Positions 7,869-16,170 of a DNA stretch of 23,458 nucleotides are shown piece by piece. Origin of the DNA: Bacteroidales bacterium (GTDB lineage: Bacteria; Bacteroidota; Bacteroidia; Bacteroidales; UBA932); contig JAILIM010000018.1 of assembly GCA_024695285.1 (NCBI GenBank), positions 1-23,458 of the forward strand. The letters run 5' to 3'. Position numbers and translations under genes: made by a program. The notes under the pieces are model-generated. The model saw only the letters and a program-made list of their open reading frames with translations, did no database searches and was not told where the DNA came from. How positions within the stretch are numbered: position 1 is the stretch's first letter; the number at the start of each line of letters is the position of its first letter.

Positions 7869-9272
7869 TTATTTCTGTTTTAACCATTTCCAGAGGTCTT
7901 TCCAGGTGGATTTCTTGCCAAACATAAGGATACCGACCTTATAGATCTTTGCGGAAATCCAGGCGCATACGGCGAAAGTGCCGATAAGAATCAGCAACGA
8001 CACCGCAAGTTCCCACATCGGCACGCCGAACGGAATGCGGGCCAGCATCACGATCGGCGAGGTGAACGGAATCATCGATCCCCAGAACACAAGCGGGCTG
8101 TCGGGAGCCTTGAATGCATAAATGGCGATGAAGAAGCCAAGCAGCAACGGTATCGTGACCGGCAGTTGCAACTGCTGGGTGTCGCCTTCGTTCTCCACCG
8201 CTGAGCCTATCGCAGCAAACAACGAAGCATAAAGCAGATAGCCAAAGATGAAGAACAGCAGGAACGCTATCAGCAGCTCGGCAAGGTTGATGTTGGACAG
8301 CGTACTCACGATAGCCTGCATGCCGGAAGGTTCGGCGGCTGCCACGGCGGTGCTGTCAGCCTGCACGGCCAGGGATTCCAGGGACGGGATGTCACTTGGC
8401 ATATGCACGCCGGGCGTCATCATCTCCGTCATCTGGGCGGTGTCTTCGGAAGTAAGGGCTCCCATCAGCTTGTCCTTGCCGATGAAGCCCATGGCCACCG
8501 TCAGGATGGCGACGGTGAGCACTATCCACAGCAGGAACTGGGTCAGCGCCACCAGGGCGACGCCGATAATCTTGCCGAACATAAGTTCGGTGGCCTTCAC
8601 GGACGAGACGAGCACTTCCACCACCCTGGAGCTCTTCTCCTCGATGACGGAAGACATGACCATGCCGCTGAACAGCGCTATGAACATATACAAGGCCATT
8701 CCGAGGACCATGGACACTATCATGTACACGAAGGATTCGGAGATGGTCTCCTTGCCGGATTCGTCAATGGTATAGCTGTGGAGGTGCACGTTGGACTTGA
8801 CCCCGGCCATGATTTCCTCCAGGTTCTCAATACCGTAGGAATCAATGCGGTAGGCCTCGACAGCGTCGTTGATGCGGTTCTCGATGAGGGAACCGGTGTC
8901 CATACCCAGGGGCTTCTCGGAGTAGGAGTCAGCAGTTACAGTGCGCTGCTTGGTGTCCAGTTCGGAGATGCTGAGGAGCACGTCGATGCCATATTTGGAG
9001 AGGTCGGTCTTCACTTCCTCGGGGACTGCGTCCTCAAGGAATATGTATTCTATGGTCTCGCCGCTCTCCAGATAGGGAGTGACGATTCCGGAACGGTCGA
9101 TGACGCCGACCTTCCTTGCCTCTTCCTTTGTGCCCATCATGATAACGGAGGGCAGTATGCACAGTGCCGCAAAGAGGATGGGGGCGAGGAAAGTGATGAT
9201 AAGGAAACTCTTCTTCTTTACCTTGTTGAGGTATTCCCTCTGGATTATGATGCCTAATGTCTTGAAATTCAT
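7869..9272 (-). CDS. ABC transporter permease, NatB/ABC-2 type
   Basis: A 467-residue inner-membrane protein. One transmembrane helix lies near residues 23-45 (FLIITFLAPILFAALCIL), followed by a large extracytoplasmic domain of about 140 residues. A C-terminal block of several helices follows, including YMIVSMVLGMALYMFIALFSGMV, then SSVIEEKSSRVVEVLVSSV, the conserved IEEK-type element of ABC-2 and NatB permeases. This is the layout of NatB/YhaP-like exporters. It lies 3 bp after the ATPase gene and the stop and start are in the same frame (TAG ACC ATG), so the pair form one transporter. The exported substrate is unknown: NatAB of Bacillus handles sodium, but homologues vary. Confidence 0.92.
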   Translation of the reverse strand: MNFKTLGIIIQREYLNKVKKKSFLIITFLAPILFAALCILPSVIMMGTKEEARKVGVIDRSGIVTPYLESGETIEYIFLEDAVPEEVKTDLSKYGIDVLLSISELDTKQRTVTADSYSEKPLGMDTGSLIENRINDAVEAYRIDSYGIENLEEIMAGVKSNVHLHSYTIDESGKETISESFVYMIVSMVLGMALYMFIALFSGMVMSSVIEEKSSRVVEVLVSSVKATELMFGKIIGVALVALTQFLLWIVLTVAILTVAMGFIGKDKLMGALTSEDTAQMTEMMTPGVHMPSDIPSLESLAVQADSTAVAAAEPSGMQAIVSTLSNINLAELLIAFLLFFIFGYLLYASLFAAIGSAVENEGDTQQLQLPVTIPLLLGFFIAIYAFKAPDSPLVFWGSMIPFTSPIVMLARIPFGVPMWELAVSLLILIGTFAVCAWISAKIYKVGILMFGKKSTWKDLWKWLKQK

Positions 9273-9275
9273 GGT

Positions 9276-10130
9276 CTACTCCTCCTTCTGCGTTACAAGT
9301 CTGATAAAGATGTCGTTCATTCTGGGGATAACCTCCTTGAAGGAGTTCAGCCGCACCCCGGAAGCGATAAGCTCCTGCAGGCGGGCGTTCACGGCGTCGC
9401 GGGCCACGGTCTCGGTCCTGCGCTCAGCGCCCTCGGTGTACTCGATGTCGACGTTGTCCTCGCCGTAGCGGCGGCGTATTTCATCGGTGCCGCCGGTGAT
9501 GACCAGCTTGGCCTTGTTGATGAGGGCTATGTTGTCGCAGAGCTCCTCGACCGACTCCATGTTGTGGGTGGAGAGGATTACGGTCGCGCCTTCGGCCTTG
9601 AGGCGGAGTATTTCCTGACGTATGAGTTCGGCGTTGACGGGATCGAAGCCGGAGAAAGGCTCATCCAGTATCATCAGCGAGGGTTTGTGGACCACGGTGG
9701 TTATGAACTGGAGCTTCTGGGCCATACCCTTGGAGAGTTCCTCGACTTTCTTGTCCCACCAGTCCTGGATTCCGAAACGTACGAACCAGTCTTTCAGCTC
9801 CTTACGGGCGTCGGGGGCGGACATTCCCTTGAGGCGGGCGAGGTACATGACCTGGTCGCCGACCTTCATCTTGCGGTATAGACCGCGCTCTTCGGGCATA
9901 TATCCTATCTTTTCGACATCCCTCTGGGTGATGGGGCGGCCGTTGAAGAACACCTCGCCGGAGTTGGGGATGGTTATCCGATTAATGATTCGGATAAGGG
10001 TCGTCTTGCCGGCGCCGTTGGGGCCGAGAAGACCGAAAATCTGTCCTTCGGGGATTTCGAGGCTGACGTGGTCGAGCGCCACCTTCTCACCGAAGCTTTT
10101 GCAGACTTCCTTGCATTCAATGATTGCCAT
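9276..10130 (-). CDS. ABC transporter ATP-binding protein (NatA-like)
   Basis: A 284-residue cytoplasmic ATPase. Walker A is GPNGAGKT (residues 36-43), the signature is LSKGMAQ (132-138), Walker B is LMILDEP (152-158), and the H-loop His is at 189 in STHNM. After residue 220 there is a C-terminal extension of the type found in multidrug and Na+ ABC-2 ATPases. The start at 10130 (MAIIECKEVCKSFGEK) matches the family N-terminus; an upstream in-frame start would place the promoter box inside the gene. It is the first gene of the nine-gene minus-strand run, about 24 bp after a TATATTTG box. It works with the permease that follows. Confidence 0.95.
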   Translation of the reverse strand: MAIIECKEVCKSFGEKVALDHVSLEIPEGQIFGLLGPNGAGKTTLIRIINRITIPNSGEVFFNGRPITQRDVEKIGYMPEERGLYRKMKVGDQVMYLARLKGMSAPDARKELKDWFVRFGIQDWWDKKVEELSKGMAQKLQFITTVVHKPSLMILDEPFSGFDPVNAELIRQEILRLKAEGATVILSTHNMESVEELCDNIALINKAKLVITGGTDEIRRRYGEDNVDIEYTEGAERRTETVARDAVNARLQELIASGVRLNSFKEVIPRMNDIFIRLVTQKEE

Positions 10131-10154
10131 TTTGTTAAATGTTGTTTTAATCTT

Positions 10155-10162
10155 CAAATATA
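10155..10162 (-). promoter_or_regulatory. Bacteroidota -7 promoter box (TATATTTG) for the nine-gene run
   Basis: The minus strand reads TATATTTG, an exact match to the Bacteroidota -7 consensus TAnnTTTG. It ends 24 bp before the ATG of the ABC ATPase gene, giving a short leader of about 20 nt. I see no clear -33 TTTG at the usual 19-21 bp spacing. A small inverted repeat CGACA-TTTT-TGTCG (10163-10176) lies directly upstream and could be an operator. Confidence 0.55.
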
Positions 10163-10185
10163 CGACATTTTTGTCGGATATTCAT

Positions 10186-10193
10186 TATTTTTG
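10186..10193 (+). promoter_or_regulatory. Possible -7 box (TATTTTTG) for the S9 peptidase gene
   Basis: The plus strand reads TATTTTTG, which fits TAnnTTTG. It ends only 5 bp before the ATG at 10199, so a transcript from it would be leaderless or nearly so. A TTTG at 10170-10173 is too close to be a standard -33 element. The call rests on the match and on the lack of any other candidate in this 68-bp divergent gap. Confidence 0.3.
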
Positions 10194-10198
10194 TGCTG

Positions 10199-12019
10199 AT
10201 GAAACGCATTGCTTTTTTGTTTTTTTTGCTCGCAGGCGCCCTCGCGCATGCGCAAGACATGAATCCGACCTTTTCCCCGGATTCCTCCATGATTGCTTTT
10301 ACCCGCGCTAACGACCTATGGATTAAGGACATAACAAGCGGCAAGGAAACTCGGCTGACTTCCGACGGAAGCGACTTGATTCTGAACGGCTACGCCTCCT
10401 GGGTGTACTACGAAGAGATCTTCGGCAGGCCTTCGAAATACCGTGCTTTCTGGTGGAGTCCGGACTCCCGTAAACTGGCCTTCTACCGCTTCGACAACAG
10501 CCTGGTGCCGGTGTTCCCGATCTACTCCCCTTTCGGCCAGGACGGCAGGCTGTCGCTGACGCGCTACCCAAAGGCCGGCGAGTGCAACCCGCCGGTGAGG
10601 ATAGGGATAGTGGACCTGCCGGACGGCAACACCGTCTGGGCGGATTTCACGGATGATCCGGAGCAGTATTTCGGGACGCCGTTCTGGGGCGCTGACTCCA
10701 AAGAACTGTACGTCAGCAGAATGCCTCGCCGCCAGAGCCTTCTGGAACTGTTCGCCGTTTCCGCTGTGGACGGGGGCAAACGACCGGTGTACACGGAAAA
10801 GTACGACACCTGGGTGACCTGGATCGAAGGTATGTTGTTCACCGACAAGGGCTTGTTCATGGCGCGCAACTTCGAGACCGGCTGGGAGCAGATCTATTTC
10901 CTCGGCTTCGACGGCACGCTCAAGCGCCTCACGGACGGCCCCAACTGGGACATCCAACTGCTTAAGTACGACAATTGCAAAGGCAACCTGTGGTTCATCG
11001 CAAAGCGGGATTCCCGCCTGCATCCGACGCTCTACCGGCTCGACAAGAAGGGGCGTATATACACCCTGACCGACCCTGATTATTATGTCATCACCGCCGC
11101 TATTTCCGACGACTTCAAGACCTTCACTGCCCGCGTCTCAAATGCCCGCAGCCCATGGACCGCCATCAGCGGCAACGCGCTAAAAGTCAAGGCATTCCAC
11201 GCTATTGAAGAGAGCTCCGAAGATCGCCCGATACCGGAAATCGTCCAGATACAGAACGACGGCTACGACCTCTACGGCCTGATGAGCACGCCGCGCGGTT
11301 TCGACCCGGCGAAGAAGTACCCGGTGGTCATGCAACTCTACGGCGGCCCCGGTACTCCCTACGTGCGTGACCACTGGAACAGCCGCGACGCCCAGGACAG
11401 CTGGTGCTGGGAGAACGGGATTATCTACATCGTCGTGGATCCGCGCTCCTCGGGAGAGAACGGCCGCCGCGGTATGGATGAGGCCTTCAAGAGGATGACT
11501 GTCACCGAGTTGGGCGACTACGTGGCCTGGGCAAAATGGCTGCAGTCTCTGCCTTACATCGACGGCTCCCGCATCGGCGTCGAAGGTTTCTCCTTCGGCG
11601 GCACGACCACGGCCATGCTGGTGCTCCGTTACCCGGAATACTTCTGCTGCGGCATCGCCGGCGGCGGTGTCTACGACTGGAAACTGTATGATTCACACTA
11701 CACTGAGCGCTATATGGACACTCCCGCCGCTAACCCGGAGGGCTACGACGAGGCCAGCGTCCTGAAGTGGGTACCGGGCTGCGCCCTCCGCAAGACCACC
11801 GGCCTCCACAACGGCTCCCCCGCCCTCAAGCTGACCCACGGCACCGGCGACGACAACGTCCACTTCCAAAACACGCTCCAGCTGATCGACGCGCTCCAAA
11901 CCGCCGGCATCCAGTTCGAACTAATGATCTACCCCGACGGCATGCACGGCTACCGCGGCACCCAGCACGCCCACTCCCTCGCCTCCGACCACCTCTTCTG
12001 GACCCGCCATCTCCTTTAG
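10199..12019 (+). CDS. S9-family prolyl oligopeptidase, DPP-IV-like, exported
   Basis: A 606-residue serine peptidase with signal peptide MKRIAFLFFLLAGALAHAQ. The beta-propeller part carries repeats such as NPTFSPDSSMIAFTRANDLW and FWWSPDSRKLAFYRFD. The double-Glu motif that binds the substrate N-terminus in DPP-IV is present as WVYYEEIF (Glu72, Glu73). The catalytic triad is Ser465 in GFSFGG, Asp551 in HGTGDDNVHF and His583 in DGMHGYRG. These indicate removal of dipeptides from peptides in the periplasm or at the surface. Typical Bacteroidales DPP-IV homologues are about 700-730 residues. Here the signal peptide leads almost directly into the blade just before the EE motif, so about 100 N-terminal residues of propeller appear to be missing. 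GTG and CTG codons precede the ATG, but ATG at 10199 gives the best leader. It is monocistronic and divergent from the ABC gene. Confidence 0.93.
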   Translation: MKRIAFLFFLLAGALAHAQDMNPTFSPDSSMIAFTRANDLWIKDITSGKETRLTSDGSDLILNGYASWVYYEEIFGRPSKYRAFWWSPDSRKLAFYRFDNSLVPVFPIYSPFGQDGRLSLTRYPKAGECNPPVRIGIVDLPDGNTVWADFTDDPEQYFGTPFWGADSKELYVSRMPRRQSLLELFAVSAVDGGKRPVYTEKYDTWVTWIEGMLFTDKGLFMARNFETGWEQIYFLGFDGTLKRLTDGPNWDIQLLKYDNCKGNLWFIAKRDSRLHPTLYRLDKKGRIYTLTDPDYYVITAAISDDFKTFTARVSNARSPWTAISGNALKVKAFHAIEESSEDRPIPEIVQIQNDGYDLYGLMSTPRGFDPAKKYPVVMQLYGGPGTPYVRDHWNSRDAQDSWCWENGIIYIVVDPRSSGENGRRGMDEAFKRMTVTELGDYVAWAKWLQSLPYIDGSRIGVEGFSFGGTTTAMLVLRYPEYFCCGIAGGGVYDWKLYDSHYTERYMDTPAANPEGYDEASVLKWVPGCALRKTTGLHNGSPALKLTHGTGDDNVHFQNTLQLIDALQTAGIQFELMIYPDGMHGYRGTQHAHSLASDHLFWTRHLL

Positions 12020-12233
12020 TATTAAACGTTTAGCCGGAGGAGTGGTTACAACCGAAAACCAGTGGCCGCCTCCGACACGGCCCCTATCCCAGTTAGAATT
12101 AACCTTCTCTCTGGCAGAATTGCCAGCCTCCGTGAAATGTAAATAATTGGTTGTTAGCTACTTATACAAACCGGATTGCTCTGGACGGGGCAATCGAAAA
12201 CGCAAATGTTGTTGACTATCAGGCAATTACATT
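12020..12233. other. Convergent intergenic region with several inverted repeats
   Basis: This stretch separates the stop of the peptidase gene (plus) from the stop of the methyltransferase gene (minus). It has no credible gene. Visible structure: CGGAGG (12035-12040) pairing with CCTCCG (12069-12074); a hairpin CTGGCA-GAAT-TGCCAG (12111-12126); a hairpin GATTGC/GCAATC (12174-12195); and a 13-bp inverted repeat spanning 12130-12239. None is followed by a T-run on either strand, so a classical intrinsic terminator is not evident, although one of the hairpins may act in transcription ending. Confidence 0.5.
12111..12126. terminator. Short hairpin, possible bidirectional terminator element
   Basis: CTGGCA, a GAAT loop and TGCCAG form a perfect 6-bp stem between two convergent genes, where a terminator is expected. 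There is no T-tract on either side, so only position and symmetry support the call. Confidence 0.25.
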
Positions 12234-12239
12234 TCACGG
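12130..12239. repeat. 110-bp segment bounded by 13-bp perfect inverted repeats (MITE-like?)
   Basis: CCGTGAAATGTAA at 12130-12142 is the exact reverse complement of TTACATTTCACGG at 12227-12239, with 84 bp between. Inside lies a further hairpin (GATTGC/GCAATC). The right arm runs into the 3' end of the methyltransferase gene and supplies its stop codon (CCG TGA). I see no clear target-site duplication outside the arms. It could be a small non-autonomous element, an RNA structure, or chance. Confidence 0.4.
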
Positions 12240-13292
12240 TACTATAGGAGGGTTATATGGAGTGCAGATCAGGAGACGGCGGGAGTTGGAGAGGGAGCAG
12301 GCGAAGATGTGGACGGGGCCGCCTGGAGTGACGTGAAGTTTGGAACGAAGCTGGTCGGAAGTGATCGGGACGCCGCGGGCGGTGACGTCGGCTTGAGGAT
12401 AGCGGCGGCGGAGAGTTTTGATTTCTGATGCCGCAAACGGCAGGTTTTCAATGACTTGCCAGAAGCGGCCGAAGTGCGACAGGGGCTCGCTGAACGGCAT
12501 CAAACACATCCCCGGCCCCATCCCCGCCTTCACCATCGCCGCCGATGGCACGAACAAAAGCTCATCGGATTCTTTCGTAGCGGAGAAAGAATCCGACTGT
12601 TGGTAAATAAATCCGTCTTCGAAGAGCGTAACGCCAGCAAAAGCAGCATCTCGCCGGCAGAGGCAGAGCAGTTCCTTGCATTCGGAGTCGGCGCCGACAA
12701 CGTGGATCGAAGCCAGATAGTCAGCAAGACGGCGGCAAAGCATAGTGATGTCCGCCATGGGCGACACTTTAACCATGACGACCGGAGCAAGGGAGAGCAA
12801 CGACGGCAACAGTGTAAGCACATCCGGACTGCAATCCTCCAGCAAAAAGACCTTGCGGCCGGCAGCGTCGCGCCGGGCCGGATCAAGATAAATCACATCG
12901 GGAGCAAAATCCCTCAGCACCTCCTGCCAACTGCTTGCATCAGGCGATATATCGAAGCCATTAAAAGCCACATTGGACACTCCCAGGGCGGCGAAATTGC
13001 GCCTGACTGCATCCCGCAGCACGGCGTCCTTTTCGTTGTACCACACGGCGGAAGCCTCCAGCGAAAAAGCCCAGCTGTCAACCCCCAGCCCGCCGGTCAT
13101 GTCCGCCACCCTGGCACCAGGAGCCACAAGCGACGCCTTGTAGCGCGCCGCAATTTCTCCCGAACACTGCTGGAAATGAATGGATTGAGGAATCTCAACG
13201 GAGACGCCGCTCCACGAGGGCACCTTCCGTTCCAGTTTACGCGCGTCCCTCTCCTCCAGCGAGCGCAGGATATCCGAAAAGCCGCCGCTCAT
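12234..13292 (-). CDS. PG_1098-like SAM-dependent methyltransferase with THUMP-like domain
   Basis: A 352-residue class I methyltransferase-fold protein. The SAM-binding motif I is VADMTGGLGVDSWAFS, motif IV is the unusual VIYLDPARRD, and VMVKVSPMADITML follows. This combination is characteristic of Bacteroidota proteins related to Porphyromonas gingivalis PG_1098, which carry a ferredoxin-like and a C-terminal THUMP-like domain. The end FACSLSNSRRLLICTPY corresponds to the final strand pair of that domain. The substrate is not established, though the THUMP-like part suggests RNA. The last few residues (NPPIVP) and the stop fall in or beside the 13-bp inverted repeat, so the C-terminus may have been altered. 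The start overlaps the helicase stop as ATGA. Confidence 0.88.
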   Translation of the reverse strand: MSGGFSDILRSLEERDARKLERKVPSWSGVSVEIPQSIHFQQCSGEIAARYKASLVAPGARVADMTGGLGVDSWAFSLEASAVWYNEKDAVLRDAVRRNFAALGVSNVAFNGFDISPDASSWQEVLRDFAPDVIYLDPARRDAAGRKVFLLEDCSPDVLTLLPSLLSLAPVVMVKVSPMADITMLCRRLADYLASIHVVGADSECKELLCLCRRDAAFAGVTLFEDGFIYQQSDSFSATKESDELLFVPSAAMVKAGMGPGMCLMPFSEPLSHFGRFWQVIENLPFAASEIKTLRRRYPQADVTARGVPITSDQLRSKLHVTPGGPVHIFACSLSNSRRLLICTPYNPPIVP

Positions 13293-14716
13293 TTGAAGAA
13301 AGAGTCTTTGAAATTCACCAGATACACCTTAGAAACCGCACGCGTCAGCGCCGTATAAAGCCACTTCAAATCCTCCACCGTCTGGAACTCCTGCCAGAAA
13401 GGATTATCGATAAACACGCAGCTCCACTGCCCGCCCTGCGCCTTATGGCACGTGACCGCGTCAGCGTACTTCAGCTGCAGCGCATTGAAATAGGGATCCT
13501 CCCGCACCGCCTCCCAGATCTTCTTCTTCGTCTTCCGGTCCGCATAATCCGCACTAACACCCTGATACAAAGCATTCTGCTGCTCATACGTCAGCGCCGC
13601 CGACTCGCTCGTCAGAGTGTCCAGGCACACCTTCGCCTGCAGCTCGCAGTCATCGTAGTCCGGGAACCGCAGAATCGCATCGGCGAAGCGCAGCCCGTAC
13701 CTGTCCTCATAATGCCAAATCTTCACCAACTCCGCCACATCCCCGTTCGCAATATAATCCATCTCCTCCACATCCTCCACGAACTGGTAGCAATTCTTCA
13801 CTATCATGAACTTATCCCCCCGGGCCAGCTCCTCCTCCTTGAACAGCACCTTCGCTCGTATGCCCAGATTATACCGTATCGCCCGCTTGTTCGAGCGGCA
13901 AAGGACTATAGTGTCGTCGTAACCATAACGGTCGTAAGCGTCTGAAATAGCCTCAATCAGCTCTCCCCCGCCTATCCGATCCACGTCCGGAAACACCTCC
14001 AGGCCCAGCTCCTCGAAACAGTCCTCCGGCGCCGCAGCCTCGATCTTCCGCCTCAGCCCCGTTGCATTCGCCAGTATCCCAGATCCGGCCTCCTGCCGCA
14101 CCACAGTATCCAGCACGCAGTAGCTGACTCCCCCGAAACCATCCATGAACTCCCGGCTCAGCGCCGGCGAAGCGTCCAGTCCCACCGGCGGCAACTGCGC
14201 GGAATCCCCCAGCAGCACCAGCCGGCAGTCATCCCCCGACCGCACGAACTGCACCAGGTCCTCCAGCAGGTTCCCCGTCCCGAACAGCGCCTGCGACTGC
14301 TGCTGCCCGGCATCCACGCCGATAAGCGACACCTCATCGACCACGAACAGCGTATGCTTCGCCTTGTTCGGCGCCAGCGAAAACTGCCCGTAGCCATCGG
14401 AACCAACTGATTTCTGGCGATATATGTGTTTATGGATAGTCGATGCAGAACGCCCCGAAACGCCCGTCAACACCTTGGCCGCCCGCCCTGTCGGAGCCAG
14501 CAAAACCGACTTAATCCCCACCCTCATCATCTGCGCGATGACGGCCGAAATCGCCGTGGTCTTACCCGTGCCGGCGTACCCGTTCAGCACGAAAATATCC
14601 CCGTCTCCCGAGCAAAAGAATTCAGCAATCTCCCTGAAAAACCTGTCCTGGCACGGCGTAGGCTCCACCGCCCCCATCTTCTTCAGAAATCCCTCATATA
14701 ACAGTTTGGGATCCAT
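13289..14716 (-). CDS. RecD/Dda-like superfamily 1 DNA helicase
   Basis: A 475-residue ATPase. Walker A is GYAGTGKT (46-53), Walker B is DEVS (127-130), motif III is GDSAQLPPVG (170-179), and the C-terminal UvrD_C_2-type motifs are VTCHKAQGGQW and LYTALTRA. This is the compact 5'-to-3' helicase architecture of RecD2 or Dda without the long N-terminal region of RecD2, so it probably acts alone in DNA repair or replication-fork processing. It is not the RecD subunit of RecBCD, since no recB or recC is nearby. It overlaps the trkH stop by one base (TGATG) and the next gene by four (ATGA). Such proteins are often annotated in Bacteroidota only as ATP-dependent RecD-like DNA helicase. Confidence 0.93.
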   Translation of the reverse strand: MDPKLLYEGFLKKMGAVEPTPCQDRFFREIAEFFCSGDGDIFVLNGYAGTGKTTAISAVIAQMMRVGIKSVLLAPTGRAAKVLTGVSGRSASTIHKHIYRQKSVGSDGYGQFSLAPNKAKHTLFVVDEVSLIGVDAGQQQSQALFGTGNLLEDLVQFVRSGDDCRLVLLGDSAQLPPVGLDASPALSREFMDGFGGVSYCVLDTVVRQEAGSGILANATGLRRKIEAAAPEDCFEELGLEVFPDVDRIGGGELIEAISDAYDRYGYDDTIVLCRSNKRAIRYNLGIRAKVLFKEEELARGDKFMIVKNCYQFVEDVEEMDYIANGDVAELVKIWHYEDRYGLRFADAILRFPDYDDCELQAKVCLDTLTSESAALTYEQQNALYQGVSADYADRKTKKKIWEAVREDPYFNALQLKYADAVTCHKAQGGQWSCVFIDNPFWQEFQTVEDLKWLYTALTRAVSKVYLVNFKDSFFK

Positions 14717-16170
14717 CAGCGGCTGCGCTTGTCAAAAACCATAGCGACCACCGCCAGCACCGGATAAATCTCAATACGGCCCACGAACATATCCAGCGAA
14801 TACACCAGTTTGGCCAGATCCGGGGCACAGTTGAAAGTGCCCATCGACCCCATTTCTCCCAGCGCCGGCCCCACATTGCTGAGGCTCGTAATCGAAGCTG
14901 CCAGCGAATTCTGCCAGTCCACCCCAATCCACAGGCAAAGCCCAGTCGAAACGGCCAGCAACAGCACATACAGCACGATATAAAGCAGATGCGGCAGCAG
15001 CGCCTCATCCCTCATAATGCGCCCGCCAAACTTCACCTCATGCACCGACGAAGGCCGCAGGATACGGATGATCTGCCGCCCCAGCGACTTGAACATCAAC
15101 ACGATACGGTCTATCTTCAAACCGCCGGAAGTCGAACCCGCGCAGCCGCAAACCACCGCCACAATCATGATCAGCGCGCACATGGCCCCCGTCCAGTGGG
15201 CATTGTCCGCAATAGCGAAACCCGTCGTCGAAGAAATGCACATCACCTCGAAGAGACCGTTCCACAGCGAATCCCCCCATCCCTTGCAGAAACCGCCCGT
15301 CTTGAGCCCTATACCCAGCAGCACGGATGCAATCAGGATGGAGCCGGTGTAATACTTGACCACCGGATTGTTCAGAGGCTTCAGCGTGCGGCCCGCGACC
15401 GCCAGGAACAGCAGCCCGAAGTGCAAGGAAGACAGGTACATACACAGTATCGTGATACCCTCAATCCACCGCGACCCGAAAGCCCCGATCGAGGCGTTGC
15501 GCGTGCTGAATCCACCCGTCGCCGACACGCTCATGGCGTGGCACAGCGCATCGAACGCCGGCATCCCCGCCAGCAGATAAAGCACCAACGCCAGCATGAA
15601 GATGCCAAGATACACGTAGGCGAAAATGCTCACGGTCTTGTTCGTACGTGCCGCATATGCCCCGCGCGACAGCGAGCCCACCTCCATGTTCACCAGCCTC
15701 AGCTTCACCGGACTCGAATCCGGAATGATCAGCAGCAGGAACACCACGACTCCCAAACCGCCGATGAAATGGGTGCTGCTGCGCCAGAACAGGAGGCTCT
15801 TCGGCAGCGCTTCGACATTGTCCAGGATAGTGGCGCCCGTGGTGGTGAATCCCGACACGCTCTCGAACCAGGCGTTCTGGAGCGTGAACGGACCACCGTA
15901 CATCGCATATGGCATCATTCCGAACACGAACGACAGCAACCACGAAAGGGTGATGGTCACGAAACCGTCCTTCAGCGAAATCGGCTGCGACTTCCGCACG
16001 AAAATGAACGGGAATGCGCCGGCGATGAAGGTCACCGTGAAGCTGATAATCAGCGACGAAAGCGCACTGTCGTGCCCGTTGAGCAGCGACACGACCACCG
16101 AGAGAAACATGAACAGGGAGCTGACCAGCAGGGCCAGCCCGACGTTACGGCTGATTCCGTTCCAGTTCAT
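14716..16170 (-). CDS. trkH: TrkH-family potassium uptake channel
   Basis: A 484-residue inner-membrane protein with the four pore-loop selectivity segments in order: SGFTTTGATIL, SVSATGGFSTR, SSTTGFAI and SLSNVGPAL. Many transmembrane helices separate them. This is the Trk/Ktr channel subunit that takes up potassium, normally gated by the cytoplasmic regulator TrkA. No trkA is visible within the window on either side. The ATG lies inside the 3' end of the upstream sensor-like gene (26-bp overlap), so translation of the two is coupled. The C-terminus VVAMVFDKRSR ends normally. Function is confident; dependence on a distant trkA is inferred. Confidence 0.94.
   Translation of the reverse strand: MNWNGISRNVGLALLVSSLFMFLSVVVSLLNGHDSALSSLIISFTVTFIAGAFPFIFVRKSQPISLKDGFVTITLSWLLSFVFGMMPYAMYGGPFTLQNAWFESVSGFTTTGATILDNVEALPKSLLFWRSSTHFIGGLGVVVFLLLIIPDSSPVKLRLVNMEVGSLSRGAYAARTNKTVSIFAYVYLGIFMLALVLYLLAGMPAFDALCHAMSVSATGGFSTRNASIGAFGSRWIEGITILCMYLSSLHFGLLFLAVAGRTLKPLNNPVVKYYTGSILIASVLLGIGLKTGGFCKGWGDSLWNGLFEVMCISSTTGFAIADNAHWTGAMCALIMIVAVVCGCAGSTSGGLKIDRIVLMFKSLGRQIIRILRPSSVHEVKFGGRIMRDEALLPHLLYIVLYVLLLAVSTGLCLWIGVDWQNSLAASITSLSNVGPALGEMGSMGTFNCAPDLAKLVYSLDMFVGRIEIYPVLAVVAMVFDKRSR

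Noticed and set aside
12151..12336. Small plus-strand ORF in the intergenic region
   Set aside because: No good start, crosses the 13-bp repeat and continues antisense in the methyltransferase; nothing supports coding.
13289..14716. RecD subunit of RecBCD
   Set aside because: Too short, no recB or recC nearby, and the motif set fits the stand-alone RecD-like/Dda type.
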